In this document: piece by piece, positions 16,460 through 26,153 of the stretch
How positions within the stretch are numbered: position 1 is the stretch's first letter
Layout of the letters: every line of letters starts with the position of its first letter
Origin: JAJFKB01 sp965230515
GTDB lineage: Bacteria; Pseudomonadota; Gammaproteobacteria; Pseudomonadales; IMCC2047
NCBI GenBank assembly: GCA_965230515.1
Contig: OZ246007.1
Coordinates: 1,116,001 to 1,180,000 of the forward strand
Length of the DNA stretch: 64,000 nt
Reading direction: 5' to 3'
Position numbers and translations under genes: made by a program
Notes under the pieces: generated by a model
The model's database searches: none
Seen by the model: only the letters and a program-made list of their open reading frames with translations
Told to the model about the DNA's origin: nothing

Positions 16460-19400
16460 CTAAATTGCCGCCATTGCGGCCGCTTCTTCAATATCCACAG
16501 TGACCAGCCTGGAAACGCCCGGCTCATGCATTGTAACGCCCATCATATGATTGGCCATTTCCATGGTCACCTTGTTGTGCGTAATAAATATGAACTGAAC
16601 TTTTTCAGACATCTCCTTAACTATTTCGCAATAGCGCCCAACGTTCGCGTCATCCAGCGGTGCATCCACCTCATCGAGCATACAAAAAGGGGCCGGGTTC
16701 AACTGAAAAATCGAAAAAACCATAGAGATCGCCACCAGGGCCTTCTCGCCACCGGACAAAAGATGAATGGTGCTGTTTCGTTTGCCCGGCGGACGGGCCA
16801 TGATCGCCACTCCCGTATTGAGCATATCTTCGCCGGTCAACTCCAGAGAAGCATGTCCGCCACCAAATACCTTCGGGAATATCTCCTGCAACCCTTTATT
16901 AACACGGTCAAAGGTTTCCTTAAATTTGGTTCGTGTTTCACGGTCGATTTTGCGGATTGCATTTTCCAGTGTGGTCAGCGCCTCCATCAGGTCATCATTT
17001 TGCGCATCCAGATAAACCTTTCTCTCGGACTGGGTTTTGTATTCATCAATAGCGGCGAGATTGATCGGACCCAGTCGCTGAATACGATTCTGTACTTTTT
17101 CCAGCGTAGCAATCCACTCCTGCTCATCGGCCTGATCTGGCAACTGCTCCAACAGCTGTTTTAGATCCTGCTTGGCTTCACGAATCTGACCTTCAATCGT
17201 CTCTCGTTGCACCTTATGTGTCTGCCATTGCAGTTTCGATTGTTCCAACTGCCCTCTCACGCCTTCCGCCTTACGGTCGCTTTTTAAACGATTCTGTTCC
17301 AGCTGCTCAAGCTTAAACTCCACGGCTTCGACATGCTTTCTCGCCTCAGTCAACTGTCCCTCAAGAGTCAGGCGTTTTTCCAGCTCGACTTCCAGCATCT
17401 GCCTTAACTCATCTACCGGGCTCTGAGAGGTTTCAAGGGATGCCTGCAGTTGGTTTTTTCTTTCCGCCAAACCGGCAACCTGCTCCGTTAAACGGGACAG
17501 ACTCTGCTGCAATGCGTCGAGCTGCGTACTGATCGATTGTCTGCGCAGCTCCAGATGATGAACCTGATCGCGATGATGCCGCGTCTGCTGTCGAGCCTGA
17601 TCCAGTTTGCTTCGGTTATTGTCACGCTGATTTAACAGCTCCTCCCGCTGCCCTGAATCCTGCTCCATACGACTCAGACACTCCTGCCAGACCAGGCGCG
17701 CCGCACTGAGCTTTTCCTTCTCCTGTTGCAACTGTTCCTCACTTTCCTGGAGGTCATTAAAGATGCGTTCACGACGCATATTCAGTTGTTCAATACGAGC
17801 TTGTCTGGCACTAAGCTGCGATGCAAGTTCGGCATGCTGCTTCATCACGCTGTTTAATTCATTCTGTGCCGTTTCTCGTGCCTGTTCAGAATTTCGCAAC
17901 GCCAACAGGCCCGAATCCAGATCCACTTCAAGTGTCTCTATTTTCTCCTCCAGCAATGCCATCTGCTCATCCAGCTGCTGCAACTCCTGCTCCCTTTGCA
18001 ACAGGCTGGTCTGCTCATCCTCGTCACGGGTGACCCTGATCCAGTTGGGACCAGCCCAGATTCCCTCTTTACAGACCACTGACTCATGGGCAGCCAGGTC
18101 CGGCCGCAGCGCCATCGCCTGCTCAAAGGTATCTCTTACATATACCCCGTCAACCAGTGAGCGGATATCCCAATTGCTGGTGATTTTACTGTAGAGAGTA
18201 TCCTGCTTATCAGCGTGCGATGAAATTTTGTCCGCCTTCTCAAGCAACGTCACACCACCTTTTTGTAACTGACTCAGGCGCTGCTGCAAATTATCACAAT
18301 GATCAATACCAACCGCCTGCAGGTGATGGCCCAACACTACTTCAAGCGCTTTTTCCCAACCCTTCTCAACATTCAGATTTTGAGCCAATCGCGGCTGATG
18401 ATGCCACTGTTGCCGCTCCAGCCATTGCATTACGGGCGCATCTTTCTGCCCTAACGCCGCTTGCTGCAATGCTTTCAGTGACGAGTTTCGCCCCTGCAAA
18501 TCCTGCATGGTGCGCTGCGCCTGACTAAGCTCTCCGGACAATCGCGTATTATCCTCACGTTGCCGGTCGATCATCTCTACCAACTCCGCCACTCGTTCCT
18601 TATGCTGCTCCGTACTTTGATCCAGTTGCTCCAGTCTTTCCTGCAATTCCAGTGTTTCGTTGTCTTTCTGGTTTTCACCGAAACTGCTTTTCTCCTGTTC
18701 CAGCTTTACGGTGCGCTCCTGCAATTTGGCAATGTGCTGTTCCATATGTTGAATGCGCGATTGCTCCACCTCTGCACCCTGCCGGGATTCTGAAGCAGTC
18801 TGGTTAAACTCATCCCATCGCTGCTGCCACTCCTGCATCAAAGCTTCAGCAACTTCCAGTTCATCGCTGCTACTACTCTCTACCTCCTGAAGCATCTGCA
18901 ATTCAGGCTCCAGTTTTTCCAGCTCTTCTTGTAGCTGCTTCTGCTTCTGCTGGTCCAGATCCAGATGCTGATCGGCATCCTGCAAAGACTGCTCTGTCTG
19001 TTTAAGATCGCCTTGAAGCTGCTGGGTACGTTCTGTCTGATGCTGGATATTCTGCTCATGACGCGCTATTTCAGTGCCTACCTGATAAAAAGCACTTTGT
19101 ATTTCCTGATAACCATCATTGAGTTCAATATGCTGCTGGCGCTGCTTTTCCACTTCCGTTTCAATGGCACGGTGTTCAGCCTGAATCGCCTCAAGCTGGA
19201 CTTCCAGCTCAGCAATCTGTTTTTCCTGCTCACCACTTTTTGCTTCCAAATCAAGCCATTTGATTGCCTGATGTTCAGCTTTAAGCAAGCGTTCCTGCTG
19301 TTTGAACTCTCCATACTGCTCTGCTGCCTTTGCCTGGCGTTGCAGGTGGTGTAGTTGACGCGCCAGTTCATCACGGATATCACTTAGACGTTCAAGGTTT

Positions 19401-19966
19401 TCCCGCGTGTGACGCATTCTGTTCTCGGTTTCTCGGCGACGCTCCTTGTATTTGGATATGCCTGCCGCCTCCTCTATATAGACCCGCAGCTCATCCGGCT
19501 TTGCCTCAACGAAGCGCGAAATCATTCCCTGCTCAATAATGGAATAACTGCGTGGACCAAGACCGGTACCCAAAAAAATGTCCTGTATATCCCGGCGCCT
19601 GCACTTGCTGCCATTCAGCGCATAGATGGATTGCAAATCACGTGTTACGGTTCGCCTGACCGAAATCTCGTTGTAGCTTGCATACTCCCCCTTAACACTG
19701 CCGTCACTGTTGTCAAAGATCAATTCAACAGAAGCCTGACCAACCGGCATCCTGGCGTTGGAACCACTAAAAATAACATCGGTCATGGATTCGCCGCGCA
19801 GTGTCTTGGCTGAGCTTTCACCCATTACCCAGCGCACCGCATCGATAATATTGGACTTTCCGCACCCGTTTGGGCCAACCACAGCACTAAGGTTCGTCGG
19901 AAACTGAACCGTAGTGGGATCAACAAAAGATTTGAAACCGGCAAGTTTAATGCTTTTTAAACGCAT
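16460..19966 (-). CDS. smc: Chromosome segregation protein SMC
   Basis: 1168 residues of the full SMC layout: N-terminal ATPase half with the P-loop VVGPNGCGKSNIIDAVRWVMG (from about residue 30), two very long Gln/Glu-rich coiled coils, a hinge around residues 510-640, and the C-terminal ATPase half with the signature LLSGGEKALVA and Walker B FCMLDEVDAPLDDAN. It forms a dimer with ScpAB for chromosome condensation and segregation. An SMC rather than MukB, as in pseudomonads and many marine gammaproteobacteria. The gene is intact and followed by zipA 119 bp later. Confidence 0.97.
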   Translation of the reverse strand: MRLKSIKLAGFKSFVDPTTVQFPTNLSAVVGPNGCGKSNIIDAVRWVMGESSAKTLRGESMTDVIFSGSNARMPVGQASVELIFDNSDGSVKGEYASYNEISVRRTVTRDLQSIYALNGSKCRRRDIQDIFLGTGLGPRSYSIIEQGMISRFVEAKPDELRVYIEEAAGISKYKERRRETENRMRHTRENLERLSDIRDELARQLHHLQRQAKAAEQYGEFKQQERLLKAEHQAIKWLDLEAKSGEQEKQIAELEVQLEAIQAEHRAIETEVEKQRQQHIELNDGYQEIQSAFYQVGTEIARHEQNIQHQTERTQQLQGDLKQTEQSLQDADQHLDLDQQKQKQLQEELEKLEPELQMLQEVESSSSDELEVAEALMQEWQQRWDEFNQTASESRQGAEVEQSRIQHMEQHIAKLQERTVKLEQEKSSFGENQKDNETLELQERLEQLDQSTEQHKERVAELVEMIDRQREDNTRLSGELSQAQRTMQDLQGRNSSLKALQQAALGQKDAPVMQWLERQQWHHQPRLAQNLNVEKGWEKALEVVLGHHLQAVGIDHCDNLQQRLSQLQKGGVTLLEKADKISSHADKQDTLYSKITSNWDIRSLVDGVYVRDTFEQAMALRPDLAAHESVVCKEGIWAGPNWIRVTRDEDEQTSLLQREQELQQLDEQMALLEEKIETLEVDLDSGLLALRNSEQARETAQNELNSVMKQHAELASQLSARQARIEQLNMRRERIFNDLQESEEQLQQEKEKLSAARLVWQECLSRMEQDSGQREELLNQRDNNRSKLDQARQQTRHHRDQVHHLELRRQSISTQLDALQQSLSRLTEQVAGLAERKNQLQASLETSQSPVDELRQMLEVELEKRLTLEGQLTEARKHVEAVEFKLEQLEQNRLKSDRKAEGVRGQLEQSKLQWQTHKVQRETIEGQIREAKQDLKQLLEQLPDQADEQEWIATLEKVQNRIQRLGPINLAAIDEYKTQSERKVYLDAQNDDLMEALTTLENAIRKIDRETRTKFKETFDRVNKGLQEIFPKVFGGGHASLELTGEDMLNTGVAIMARPPGKRNSTIHLLSGGEKALVAISMVFSIFQLNPAPFCMLDEVDAPLDDANVGRYCEIVKEMSEKVQFIFITHNKVTMEMANHMMGVTMHEPGVSRLVTVDIEEAAAMAAI

Positions 19967-20010
19967 CTAATTTTTATCTCCATGCCTGACTGTGCGTTTT
20001 GATCAGTATT

Positions 20011-21282
20011 CTATTCTACTATGTTATCGATCAGGATATTAATGCTTGTAGCCGTATCCGCCAGATTTATTGGTGCGGATTCCCCCTGCAGGTCACCAGC
20101 GGCCGCTGCCACTGATTGGGATCTGGAAATTCGCGCCACCACCTGAACCTGTTCAAACTGCGACAATCGGGCCTGCGGCGCCATGGCCATCTGGTCATTC
20201 AGGACTACCTCAGCTGGCAGATCCCGAACCTGCAGTTTGACGGCGGCCAGCGGCATAGCAGGCCCCTTGAATGCCCGCGCATAGATAAATACCGTCTCTT
20301 CCGGCAAGGCATTTTTCTTCAGATCTTCACTCAGACTAACCTTTATCAGCAACGAAGCCTCGGTCTGCTGATCTGTTTGCGGTACCGCAGCTGCGTTTCC
20401 TGTTTGCTGCTCGAGCAGTTGTTTGGCACGTTCAATACCCGCTGTGATCGCTCGCACCTCTTCACCAGGCGACATGGCATCGATGATCTGTTGCCAGTAG
20501 TTGATGGCCTGTGCATACTGTTTACGGTCAAAGGCGTCGATTCCCAGCAATCCCAGCGCAGTATCATTGACCGGATCAACCGCGATTGCCCGATCGATCA
20601 GTGCTCTCACCTCATCATCCATTCGGTTCCCGTTAACCAGAAACAAAGACTGCGCATATTCCGCCAGCACCTGTGGATCCTCACCGACCAACAGCAACAC
20701 ACGATCATAGGCCTCTCTGGCCCGTTGGTATTTTTCAGTCTGCAGGTATCCACGTGCCAGCGCGTACCAGATCTCTGCTTTGTCCGGCTCTGCCTCTGCT
20801 TGCTCCCTTAGCATCACCAGTCTCTGCTCTGGAGTCATCGCTGACATTTTCTCAAACATCGCCTGATGCTGTTCCATTTGCAGCAGTGTTGGTGCGCTGC
20901 CTAGTTGCCAGTAAAGAATACCCGTCCCCGATAACAGCGAAATGCTCAATATCGAACCCAGCACCCAACCCGTTCCGGAATGTCTGGCTTGGCCACCCGT
21001 ATCGGGTAGCTCAGCCTGTTCACCGGTCGCATCCGCCAACAGCGTGCGCTCCAACTCCAGCTTAAGTGACTCGAGTTCAGCCGGCTCTATTCTTCCCTCC
21101 ACCAGATCATCCTCCAGCTCTTGCAGCCGGGACCGGTATGCCTGCAGGTTGACCTCCCTGGAGGAAACTGTTGACTGACTTTGAGTCAGCTTAATCTGTT
21201 TTCGATATCGAATGATCGGCAACCAAATAAAGCCAATCGCCACAACCAGCAGCAGTGCGCCCCATAACCAAAATTGCGACAT
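20011..21282 (-). CDS. ccmI: Cytochrome c biogenesis protein CcmI
   Basis: 423 residues, membrane-anchored chaperone that presents apocytochrome c to the heme ligation complex. Two membrane helices bracket an N-terminal loop (about 5-20 and 104-124). A TPR region (about 150-290, e.g. AEIWYALARGYLQTEKYQRA) and a C-terminal beta domain follow. Terminal gene of the ccm operon, one base after ccmH, in the usual order F-G-H-I. Confidence 0.92.
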   Translation of the reverse strand: MSQFWLWGALLLVVAIGFIWLPIIRYRKQIKLTQSQSTVSSREVNLQAYRSRLQELEDDLVEGRIEPAELESLKLELERTLLADATGEQAELPDTGGQARHSGTGWVLGSILSISLLSGTGILYWQLGSAPTLLQMEQHQAMFEKMSAMTPEQRLVMLREQAEAEPDKAEIWYALARGYLQTEKYQRAREAYDRVLLLVGEDPQVLAEYAQSLFLVNGNRMDDEVRALIDRAIAVDPVNDTALGLLGIDAFDRKQYAQAINYWQQIIDAMSPGEEVRAITAGIERAKQLLEQQTGNAAAVPQTDQQTEASLLIKVSLSEDLKKNALPEETVFIYARAFKGPAMPLAAVKLQVRDLPAEVVLNDQMAMAPQARLSQFEQVQVVARISRSQSVAAAAGDLQGESAPINLADTATSINILIDNIVE

Positions 21283-21283
21283 G

Positions 21284-21784
21284 CTAACTTTCCTTATCCA
21301 AATCTTGCTGAAGCAGTTGCTCTATTTCTTTCTGCTCCTGCTCACTCAACGGATTATCGGCCACCTGCGCCGACGCTCTGGCTCGCCGCTTTATAATCAC
21401 CACCAGCACCATTGCTGCCAGCACCAGAAAAATGGCAGGTGCCAACCATAGCAACCAGGTTTGCGCTGACCACTCAGGCTTGTAAAGTACATACTCACCG
21501 TAGCGATCAACCAGATAGTGCTTCACTTCACGATCCGAATTACCTTCCGATAACAGACGGTAGACCTCGCCCCGCAGATCGGTGGCAATCGGAGCATTGG
21601 AGTCCGCAAGATTCTGGTTCTGACACTTGGGGCAGCGCAATTCTTCTGTGAGCCTGTGAAATCGCTGACGGGTCTGCTCATCTTTGAATTCATAGGTATC
21701 AATAGCGGCATTCAACGTTGTGCCTGCCAGGAAGATCAACATTACCAGGGCAACGCGCCCCGCTTTCAATAAAGCTTTAGCCAT
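21284..21784 (-). CDS. ccmH: Cytochrome c biogenesis protein CcmH
   Basis: 166 residues. Signal/anchor segment at the N-terminus, the conserved thiol motif LRCPKCQNQNLADSNAPIA (Cys51, Cys54) in the periplasmic three-helix domain, a membrane helix near 105-125 (WLLWLAPAIFLVLAAMVLVVI) and a charged tail. It keeps apocytochrome CxxCH cysteines reduced for heme ligation. The start overlaps the ccmG end by 8 bp. Confidence 0.94.
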   Translation of the reverse strand: MAKALLKAGRVALVMLIFLAGTTLNAAIDTYEFKDEQTRQRFHRLTEELRCPKCQNQNLADSNAPIATDLRGEVYRLLSEGNSDREVKHYLVDRYGEYVLYKPEWSAQTWLLWLAPAIFLVLAAMVLVVIIKRRARASAQVADNPLSEQEQKEIEQLLQQDLDKES

Positions 21785-22328
21785 CTGTTTTCGGTGCCTC
21801 CGCGCGTAATTGCATTACCAACGGCTTTAACAATTCATTCCACACCTGATCATCCACGACACCGATATGCTTATAACGTATTACCCCACGATGATCTATC
21901 AGATAGGTTTCCGGGGCACCAAACACGCCCAGATCAATACCGAGTCGTCCTTTTTCATCATAGATATTCAGGCGATAGGGATCACCCCACTTTTCCAGCC
22001 ATTTTAGCGCTGCCTGCCGTTCATCCTTATAATCCACGCCAATGATAGGCACCCCTTCCTGTTCAGCAATCCGCATCAGGTGGGGGTGTTCCGCCATGCA
22101 GGAGGGGCACCAGGTAGCCCACACATTTAGCAATGCGACCTCGCCAAGCAGATCTTTGTGACTGATTGTTTGCTCCGCCTGCTGAAGTGAAGGCAGATTA
22201 AACTCCGGCAGTGGTTTGTCGATCAATGCCGAAGGCATCGCATTAGGATCCAGACTCAACCCTTTGAACAGCAGCAATCCCAATGCAACAAAGATAATCA
22301 GTGGTGCAAACAGTTTTAACCGCTTCAT
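21777..22328 (-). CDS. ccmG: Thiol:disulfide interchange protein CcmG/DsbE
   Basis: 183 residues. A single N-terminal membrane anchor (about 7-24) precedes a periplasmic thioredoxin domain with active site WATWCPSCMAEHP (Cys74, Cys77) and the GVFGAPETYLID cis-Pro region typical of the CcmG subfamily. It passes electrons to CcmH/apocytochrome c. The ATG overlaps the ccmF stop by 4 bp. Confidence 0.95.
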   Translation of the reverse strand: MKRLKLFAPLIIFVALGLLLFKGLSLDPNAMPSALIDKPLPEFNLPSLQQAEQTISHKDLLGEVALLNVWATWCPSCMAEHPHLMRIAEQEGVPIIGVDYKDERQAALKWLEKWGDPYRLNIYDEKGRLGIDLGVFGAPETYLIDHRGVIRYKHIGVVDDQVWNELLKPLVMQLRAEAPKTDG

Positions 22329-24307
22329 ACTTCTGCTCCCACACTTTGGGAATTTGCCGATGCACTCTGCTCACTGTTTTTAGTCACTGCAGATTTCAGA
22401 CGATAGCGTTTGTCCGTTAAGGCTAATAAACCTCCGAGCGACATTATTAATCCACCCAACCAAATCCAGATAACAAAGGCTTTGTAATGTACACGAACCG
22501 CCCAGGCACCGTCACCCAGGGGTTCACCCAGAGCCACATACAGATCCCGAAAAAGTCCGGTATCAATAGCCGCTTCAGTCATCGATTGCCGGCGTGCGTT
22601 GTAAACCCGTTTCTGCGGTTGCAGCAGGTACTTTTGCTGCCCTTCATAATAAATCGCAATTTGTCCTTCCTGAGCAACAAAGTTTGGCCCTGTCACCTCT
22701 TTAATGCCATTAAACTGGAACCGGTATCCAGCTAACTCCACCGAATCCCCCGGTTGCATGCGCACATCCCTCTGCTCACTGTAGATAGAGGTAAATGCAA
22801 CACCGATAATGCAAACGGCTATACCCAGATGCCCCAGTTGCATTCCCATATAGCTACGTGACAAACCGGTCCACCCGGTTCGTTTTGTTTTACTAAAAAT
22901 ATCCTGAAAACAGGTCACGCCAATCCAGAGACTTAAGGCAACTGCCAACGTTGCTCCCAGATTGATCTCTCCGCCATAAATCAATGGAAAAACAAACGCC
23001 ACCACCAGACTGGAAACCAGTGCCACCACCAGTTGCCCGACCACAGGCTTGGTGGAAGATCGTTTCCACCGGGAGTTGGGTGCAAAGCCTAGAAACGCAA
23101 ACAGCAGACACATCAGCGGTATAAACACCGCATTAAAGTAGGGAGGACCCACCGAAATTCTGCCTCCCCCCAAAGCATCGATAATCAACGGATAGAGGGT
23201 GCCCAGTAACACCGTAACCGCGGCAACCACCAGTATCATATTATTAACAAGTAACAGCACTTCTCTCGACCACAAACCAAAAACCGGACGACTGGTCACG
23301 GCGGGCGCTTTGAGCGCATAGAGAGTTAACGAACCACCAATAACCAGCAGCAGGAATATTAAAATAAACAGGCCTCGTGCGGGATCGCTGGCGAAGGCAT
23401 GGACCGAGGTTAAAACACCGGATCGAACCAAAAAGGTACCCAGCAAACTCAGCGAAAATGCGAAGATAGCCAACAACACCGTCCAGCTTTTAAAGACACC
23501 CCGCTTATCCGTCACAGCCAGCGAGTGGATCAGTGCGGTCCCAACCAGCCATGGCATAAAGGAGGCGTTTTCAACCGGGTCCCAAAACCACCAGCCGCCC
23601 CAGCCAAGCTCGTAGTAAGCCCAGTAACTACCCAGCACGATTCCAGCGGTCAAAAAAACCCATGCAATATTTGTCCAGGGTCGGGACCAGCGAGCCCACC
23701 CGGCATCGAGTCTGCCACCAAGCAGTGCGGCAGCGGCAAAAGCGAAAGCAACCGAAAAACCGACATATCCCATATAGAGTAGCGGCGGATGGAGGATTAG
23801 CCCTATATCCTGCAGCAATGGATTCAGGTCAGAACCATCTACCGGCGAGTTGGGTAGCAAGCGTATAAACGGATTGGAAGTCAGTAACAAAAACAGCAAA
23901 AACCCGATACTGATCATGCCCATAACGGCCAGCACACGGGCCACCAGTTCATCCGGTAAGTTACGGCTAAACAGGCTGACCGCGAAGGTCCAGCCACTCA
24001 GAATCAGCGCCCAAAGCAGCAGCGATCCTTCGTGAGCACCCCAGACAGCACTGAATTTATACTGCACAGGCATTTGACTGTTGGAGTTCTGCGCCACATA
24101 AGCTACCGAAAAATCATCACTTAAGAAGGCATAAGCCAGACAGCCAAAGCTGGTTAACAGAAAGGCGAACTGCCCCCAAACCAATGGGCGGGCAAAGGCC
24201 ATCCACAACAGATTACCCCGCGCCGCTCCCAGCATGGGGATAACCGCTAATGGAAGCGCCATACAAAGCGCCAGAATAAGTGATAAATGTCCTAATTCAG
24301 GCAGCAT
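22325..24307 (-). CDS. ccmF: Heme lyase CcmF
   Basis: 660 residues, about 15 membrane helices. Contains the WWD heme-handling motif GGWWFWDPVENASFMPW (about 232-248) with flanking conserved His (DIGLILHPPLLYMGY, and a later H in LGHLGIAV). Catalyses the final ligation of heme to apocytochrome c with CcmH/CcmI. The 90-bp gap before it, where every other ccm junction overlaps or is under 12 bp, coincides with the inserted peroxidase gene. CcmF could therefore have its own start of transcription, though I see no clear promoter. Confidence 0.95.
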   Translation of the reverse strand: MLPELGHLSLILALCMALPLAVIPMLGAARGNLLWMAFARPLVWGQFAFLLTSFGCLAYAFLSDDFSVAYVAQNSNSQMPVQYKFSAVWGAHEGSLLLWALILSGWTFAVSLFSRNLPDELVARVLAVMGMISIGFLLFLLLTSNPFIRLLPNSPVDGSDLNPLLQDIGLILHPPLLYMGYVGFSVAFAFAAAALLGGRLDAGWARWSRPWTNIAWVFLTAGIVLGSYWAYYELGWGGWWFWDPVENASFMPWLVGTALIHSLAVTDKRGVFKSWTVLLAIFAFSLSLLGTFLVRSGVLTSVHAFASDPARGLFILIFLLLVIGGSLTLYALKAPAVTSRPVFGLWSREVLLLVNNMILVVAAVTVLLGTLYPLIIDALGGGRISVGPPYFNAVFIPLMCLLFAFLGFAPNSRWKRSSTKPVVGQLVVALVSSLVVAFVFPLIYGGEINLGATLAVALSLWIGVTCFQDIFSKTKRTGWTGLSRSYMGMQLGHLGIAVCIIGVAFTSIYSEQRDVRMQPGDSVELAGYRFQFNGIKEVTGPNFVAQEGQIAIYYEGQQKYLLQPQKRVYNARRQSMTEAAIDTGLFRDLYVALGEPLGDGAWAVRVHYKAFVIWIWLGGLIMSLGGLLALTDKRYRLKSAVTKNSEQSASANSQSVGAEV

Positions 24308-24397
24308 ACTCGTCTCAATCCAAATTTTATTGCAGGATCAGCAAACAGCCGATCTTTGTAACATATTAGAAGAACATTAGGAATGCGATCCGTTGAT

Positions 24398-25525
24398 TTA
24401 GTTCAACTCCGCTCTCTCTTTATCCGTCTTTGCAACGGGGATCTCTTGATATTCGGGACTGGTCAGACTGCGCATAAAAGTCACCAGGTCACTTTTCTGC
24501 TGGTCTGTTAAATGCAAAGGTCGAATACGCGGATCAATAAACCGGCTTTCGGGTCTGGCACCTGATACCGCGCCACCCGTATTGTAGTAATCCACCACCG
24601 CTTCCAGTGTAGCCAAACTCCCATCGTGCATATACGGCGGAGTCTTTTCAATATTTCGGAGTGTAGGGGTTTTAAACGCTCCCAGATCCAGCAAACGCTG
24701 AGACACTAAAAAACGCCCCAATTCGGAGGCATGACTACCACTAAGCGCCTGTACATTTGCTACAGAAAGGTCTGTTTCATCCTGGTAGGCCAGCTTCTCC
24801 AGCACGACCGCAATCTTGTCATAGCCAACTCCGATATTATGAAATTGATGATCGGTGAACAGGGCAAAACCTCTATCCAGTAGATGACAGGAAGCACAAG
24901 CAGCCTGATTGAAAAATACTGACAATCCCCGTTTTGCAGCCTGACTGATTGCTGCCTGATCATTTTCAAAATAGTAACGGTCAAAAGGAGCGTTACCGGA
25001 AATCAGCGTCCGTTCGTAACTGGCCAGCGCCTTGGCCACATGACCAATATCGATAGCTGAAGAATCGATTGCAAATACACGGGCAAACTGATCAGGATAA
25101 CTCGGGTCATCCTTTATAACCGCCAGCACCGCCTGCTTATCATGCATGCCCATCTCAATCGGATTGAGCATCGGCTGAATTGACTGTGTTTCCAGGTCTG
25201 GCGCGCGGCCATCCCAAAACTGCGTTTTTGAAAATGCGGCATTAATGACACTGGGTGCGTTCCTCGCCCCCTTTAATTGATCGATACCTTTAGAAACAGG
25301 CTCGTGATCGGTAAAGGCTTTACCGGAATCGTGGCAGGTCGCACAACTCACCTGGGCGTTAGCGCTAAAGCGTTTATCGTGAAACAGACGCTTACCCAAC
25401 GCCACTTTTTCTTCAGTTTGCGGATTTAGTAGCGGGATTTCGAGGGGCGGCAACCCAAGATCTGGTCTGGATTCAGCCCAAACCAGACTACAGCAAAGAA
25501 ATATCAGATAAACAGCGAAGCGCAT
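24398..25525 (-). CDS. Diheme cytochrome c peroxidase / MauG family protein, inside the ccm operon
   Basis: 375 residues with a signal peptide (MRFAVYLIFLCCSLVWA) and two heme-attachment motifs, CATCH (residues 61-65) and CASCH (210-214), spaced as in bacterial diheme peroxidases. FHDKRFSANAQVSC before the first heme and PTLRNIEKTPPYMHDGSLATLEAVVDYYN near the C-terminus are characteristic of the CcpA/MauG family. Periplasmic; it probably reduces hydrogen peroxide or oxidises a protein or small-molecule substrate. It begins 6 bp after ccmE and is followed by ccmF, so it interrupts the canonical ccmABCDEFGHI order. Peroxidase versus MauG-like oxidase cannot be decided by eye. Confidence 0.9.
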   Translation of the reverse strand: MRFAVYLIFLCCSLVWAESRPDLGLPPLEIPLLNPQTEEKVALGKRLFHDKRFSANAQVSCATCHDSGKAFTDHEPVSKGIDQLKGARNAPSVINAAFSKTQFWDGRAPDLETQSIQPMLNPIEMGMHDKQAVLAVIKDDPSYPDQFARVFAIDSSAIDIGHVAKALASYERTLISGNAPFDRYYFENDQAAISQAAKRGLSVFFNQAACASCHLLDRGFALFTDHQFHNIGVGYDKIAVVLEKLAYQDETDLSVANVQALSGSHASELGRFLVSQRLLDLGAFKTPTLRNIEKTPPYMHDGSLATLEAVVDYYNTGGAVSGARPESRFIDPRIRPLHLTDQQKSDLVTFMRSLTSPEYQEIPVAKTDKERAELN

Positions 25526-25531
25526 GGCAGG

Positions 25532-25981
25532 TTATTTGGAATGGTAGTCTTTACCATATCCGGCCTGCTCCAGTGCTTCCGTCACTTCAGGTGGCATATA
25601 GTTTTCATCGTGTTTCGCCAACACTTCCGAAGCGGCAAGTTTGTTATCACTGTCCAATCGTCCCTGGGCCACGATACCCTGCCCTTCGCGAAATAGATCC
25701 GGTAAGATGCCTTCGTATTCAACATCTACAGTTTCCGCATAATCGGTAATTTGAAACGCCACTTTGAGGCTCTGGGGGTCACGCTTGACACTCCCCTCAA
25801 CGACCATACCACCGGCGCGAATCAGGGTGCTTTTGGGCGCCTCTCCCTTAACAATCTGGGTGGGCGAGTAGAACAGGTTGATATTTTCCTGTAGTGCAAA
25901 CAGCGCCAAACCAACCGCGATACCGAATCCGGCAACGATAAAGAGTACTATTTTTAATCTTTGCTTACGAATGGGATGCAT
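25532..25981 (-). CDS. ccmE: Heme chaperone CcmE
   Basis: 149 residues. N-terminal membrane anchor (about 9-30), an OB-fold beta-barrel with GGMVVEGSVKRDPQSL, and the covalent heme-binding His124 in LAKHDENYMPPEV. It carries heme from CcmABCD to CcmF in the periplasm. The gene overlaps the ccmD end by 17 bp. The next downstream gene is the peroxidase rather than ccmF. Confidence 0.95.
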   Translation of the reverse strand: MHPIRKQRLKIVLFIVAGFGIAVGLALFALQENINLFYSPTQIVKGEAPKSTLIRAGGMVVEGSVKRDPQSLKVAFQITDYAETVDVEYEGILPDLFREGQGIVAQGRLDSDNKLAASEVLAKHDENYMPPEVTEALEQAGYGKDYHSK

Positions 25982-26153
25982 TTTGCTCCTCCCTTCTTCG
26001 TTGCCTGGCCTGTTCGATAAAAAACTGACGACGCATCTGCAATGGTCTCACAACATTAAATACCACGACCAACAGTGCAGCGGCATATGAGATCCAAACA
26101 TAGAGGCCATGCCCCCCCATCTGAACAAATTCGGTAAAACTGGAAAAGCTCAT
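25965..26153 (-). CDS. ccmD: Heme exporter protein CcmD
   Basis: 62 residues: a short N-terminus with FVQMGGHGLYVWISYAAALLV (one membrane helix and the conserved Gly-His-Gly-x-Tyr/Val-Trp region) and a basic cytoplasmic tail (RRQFFIEQARQRRREE). It stabilises and releases holo-CcmE from the CcmABC complex. Overlaps ccmC by 4 bp and ccmE by 17 bp. Confidence 0.92.
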   Translation of the reverse strand: MSFSSFTEFVQMGGHGLYVWISYAAALLVVVFNVVRPLQMRRQFFIEQARQRRREEQNASHS

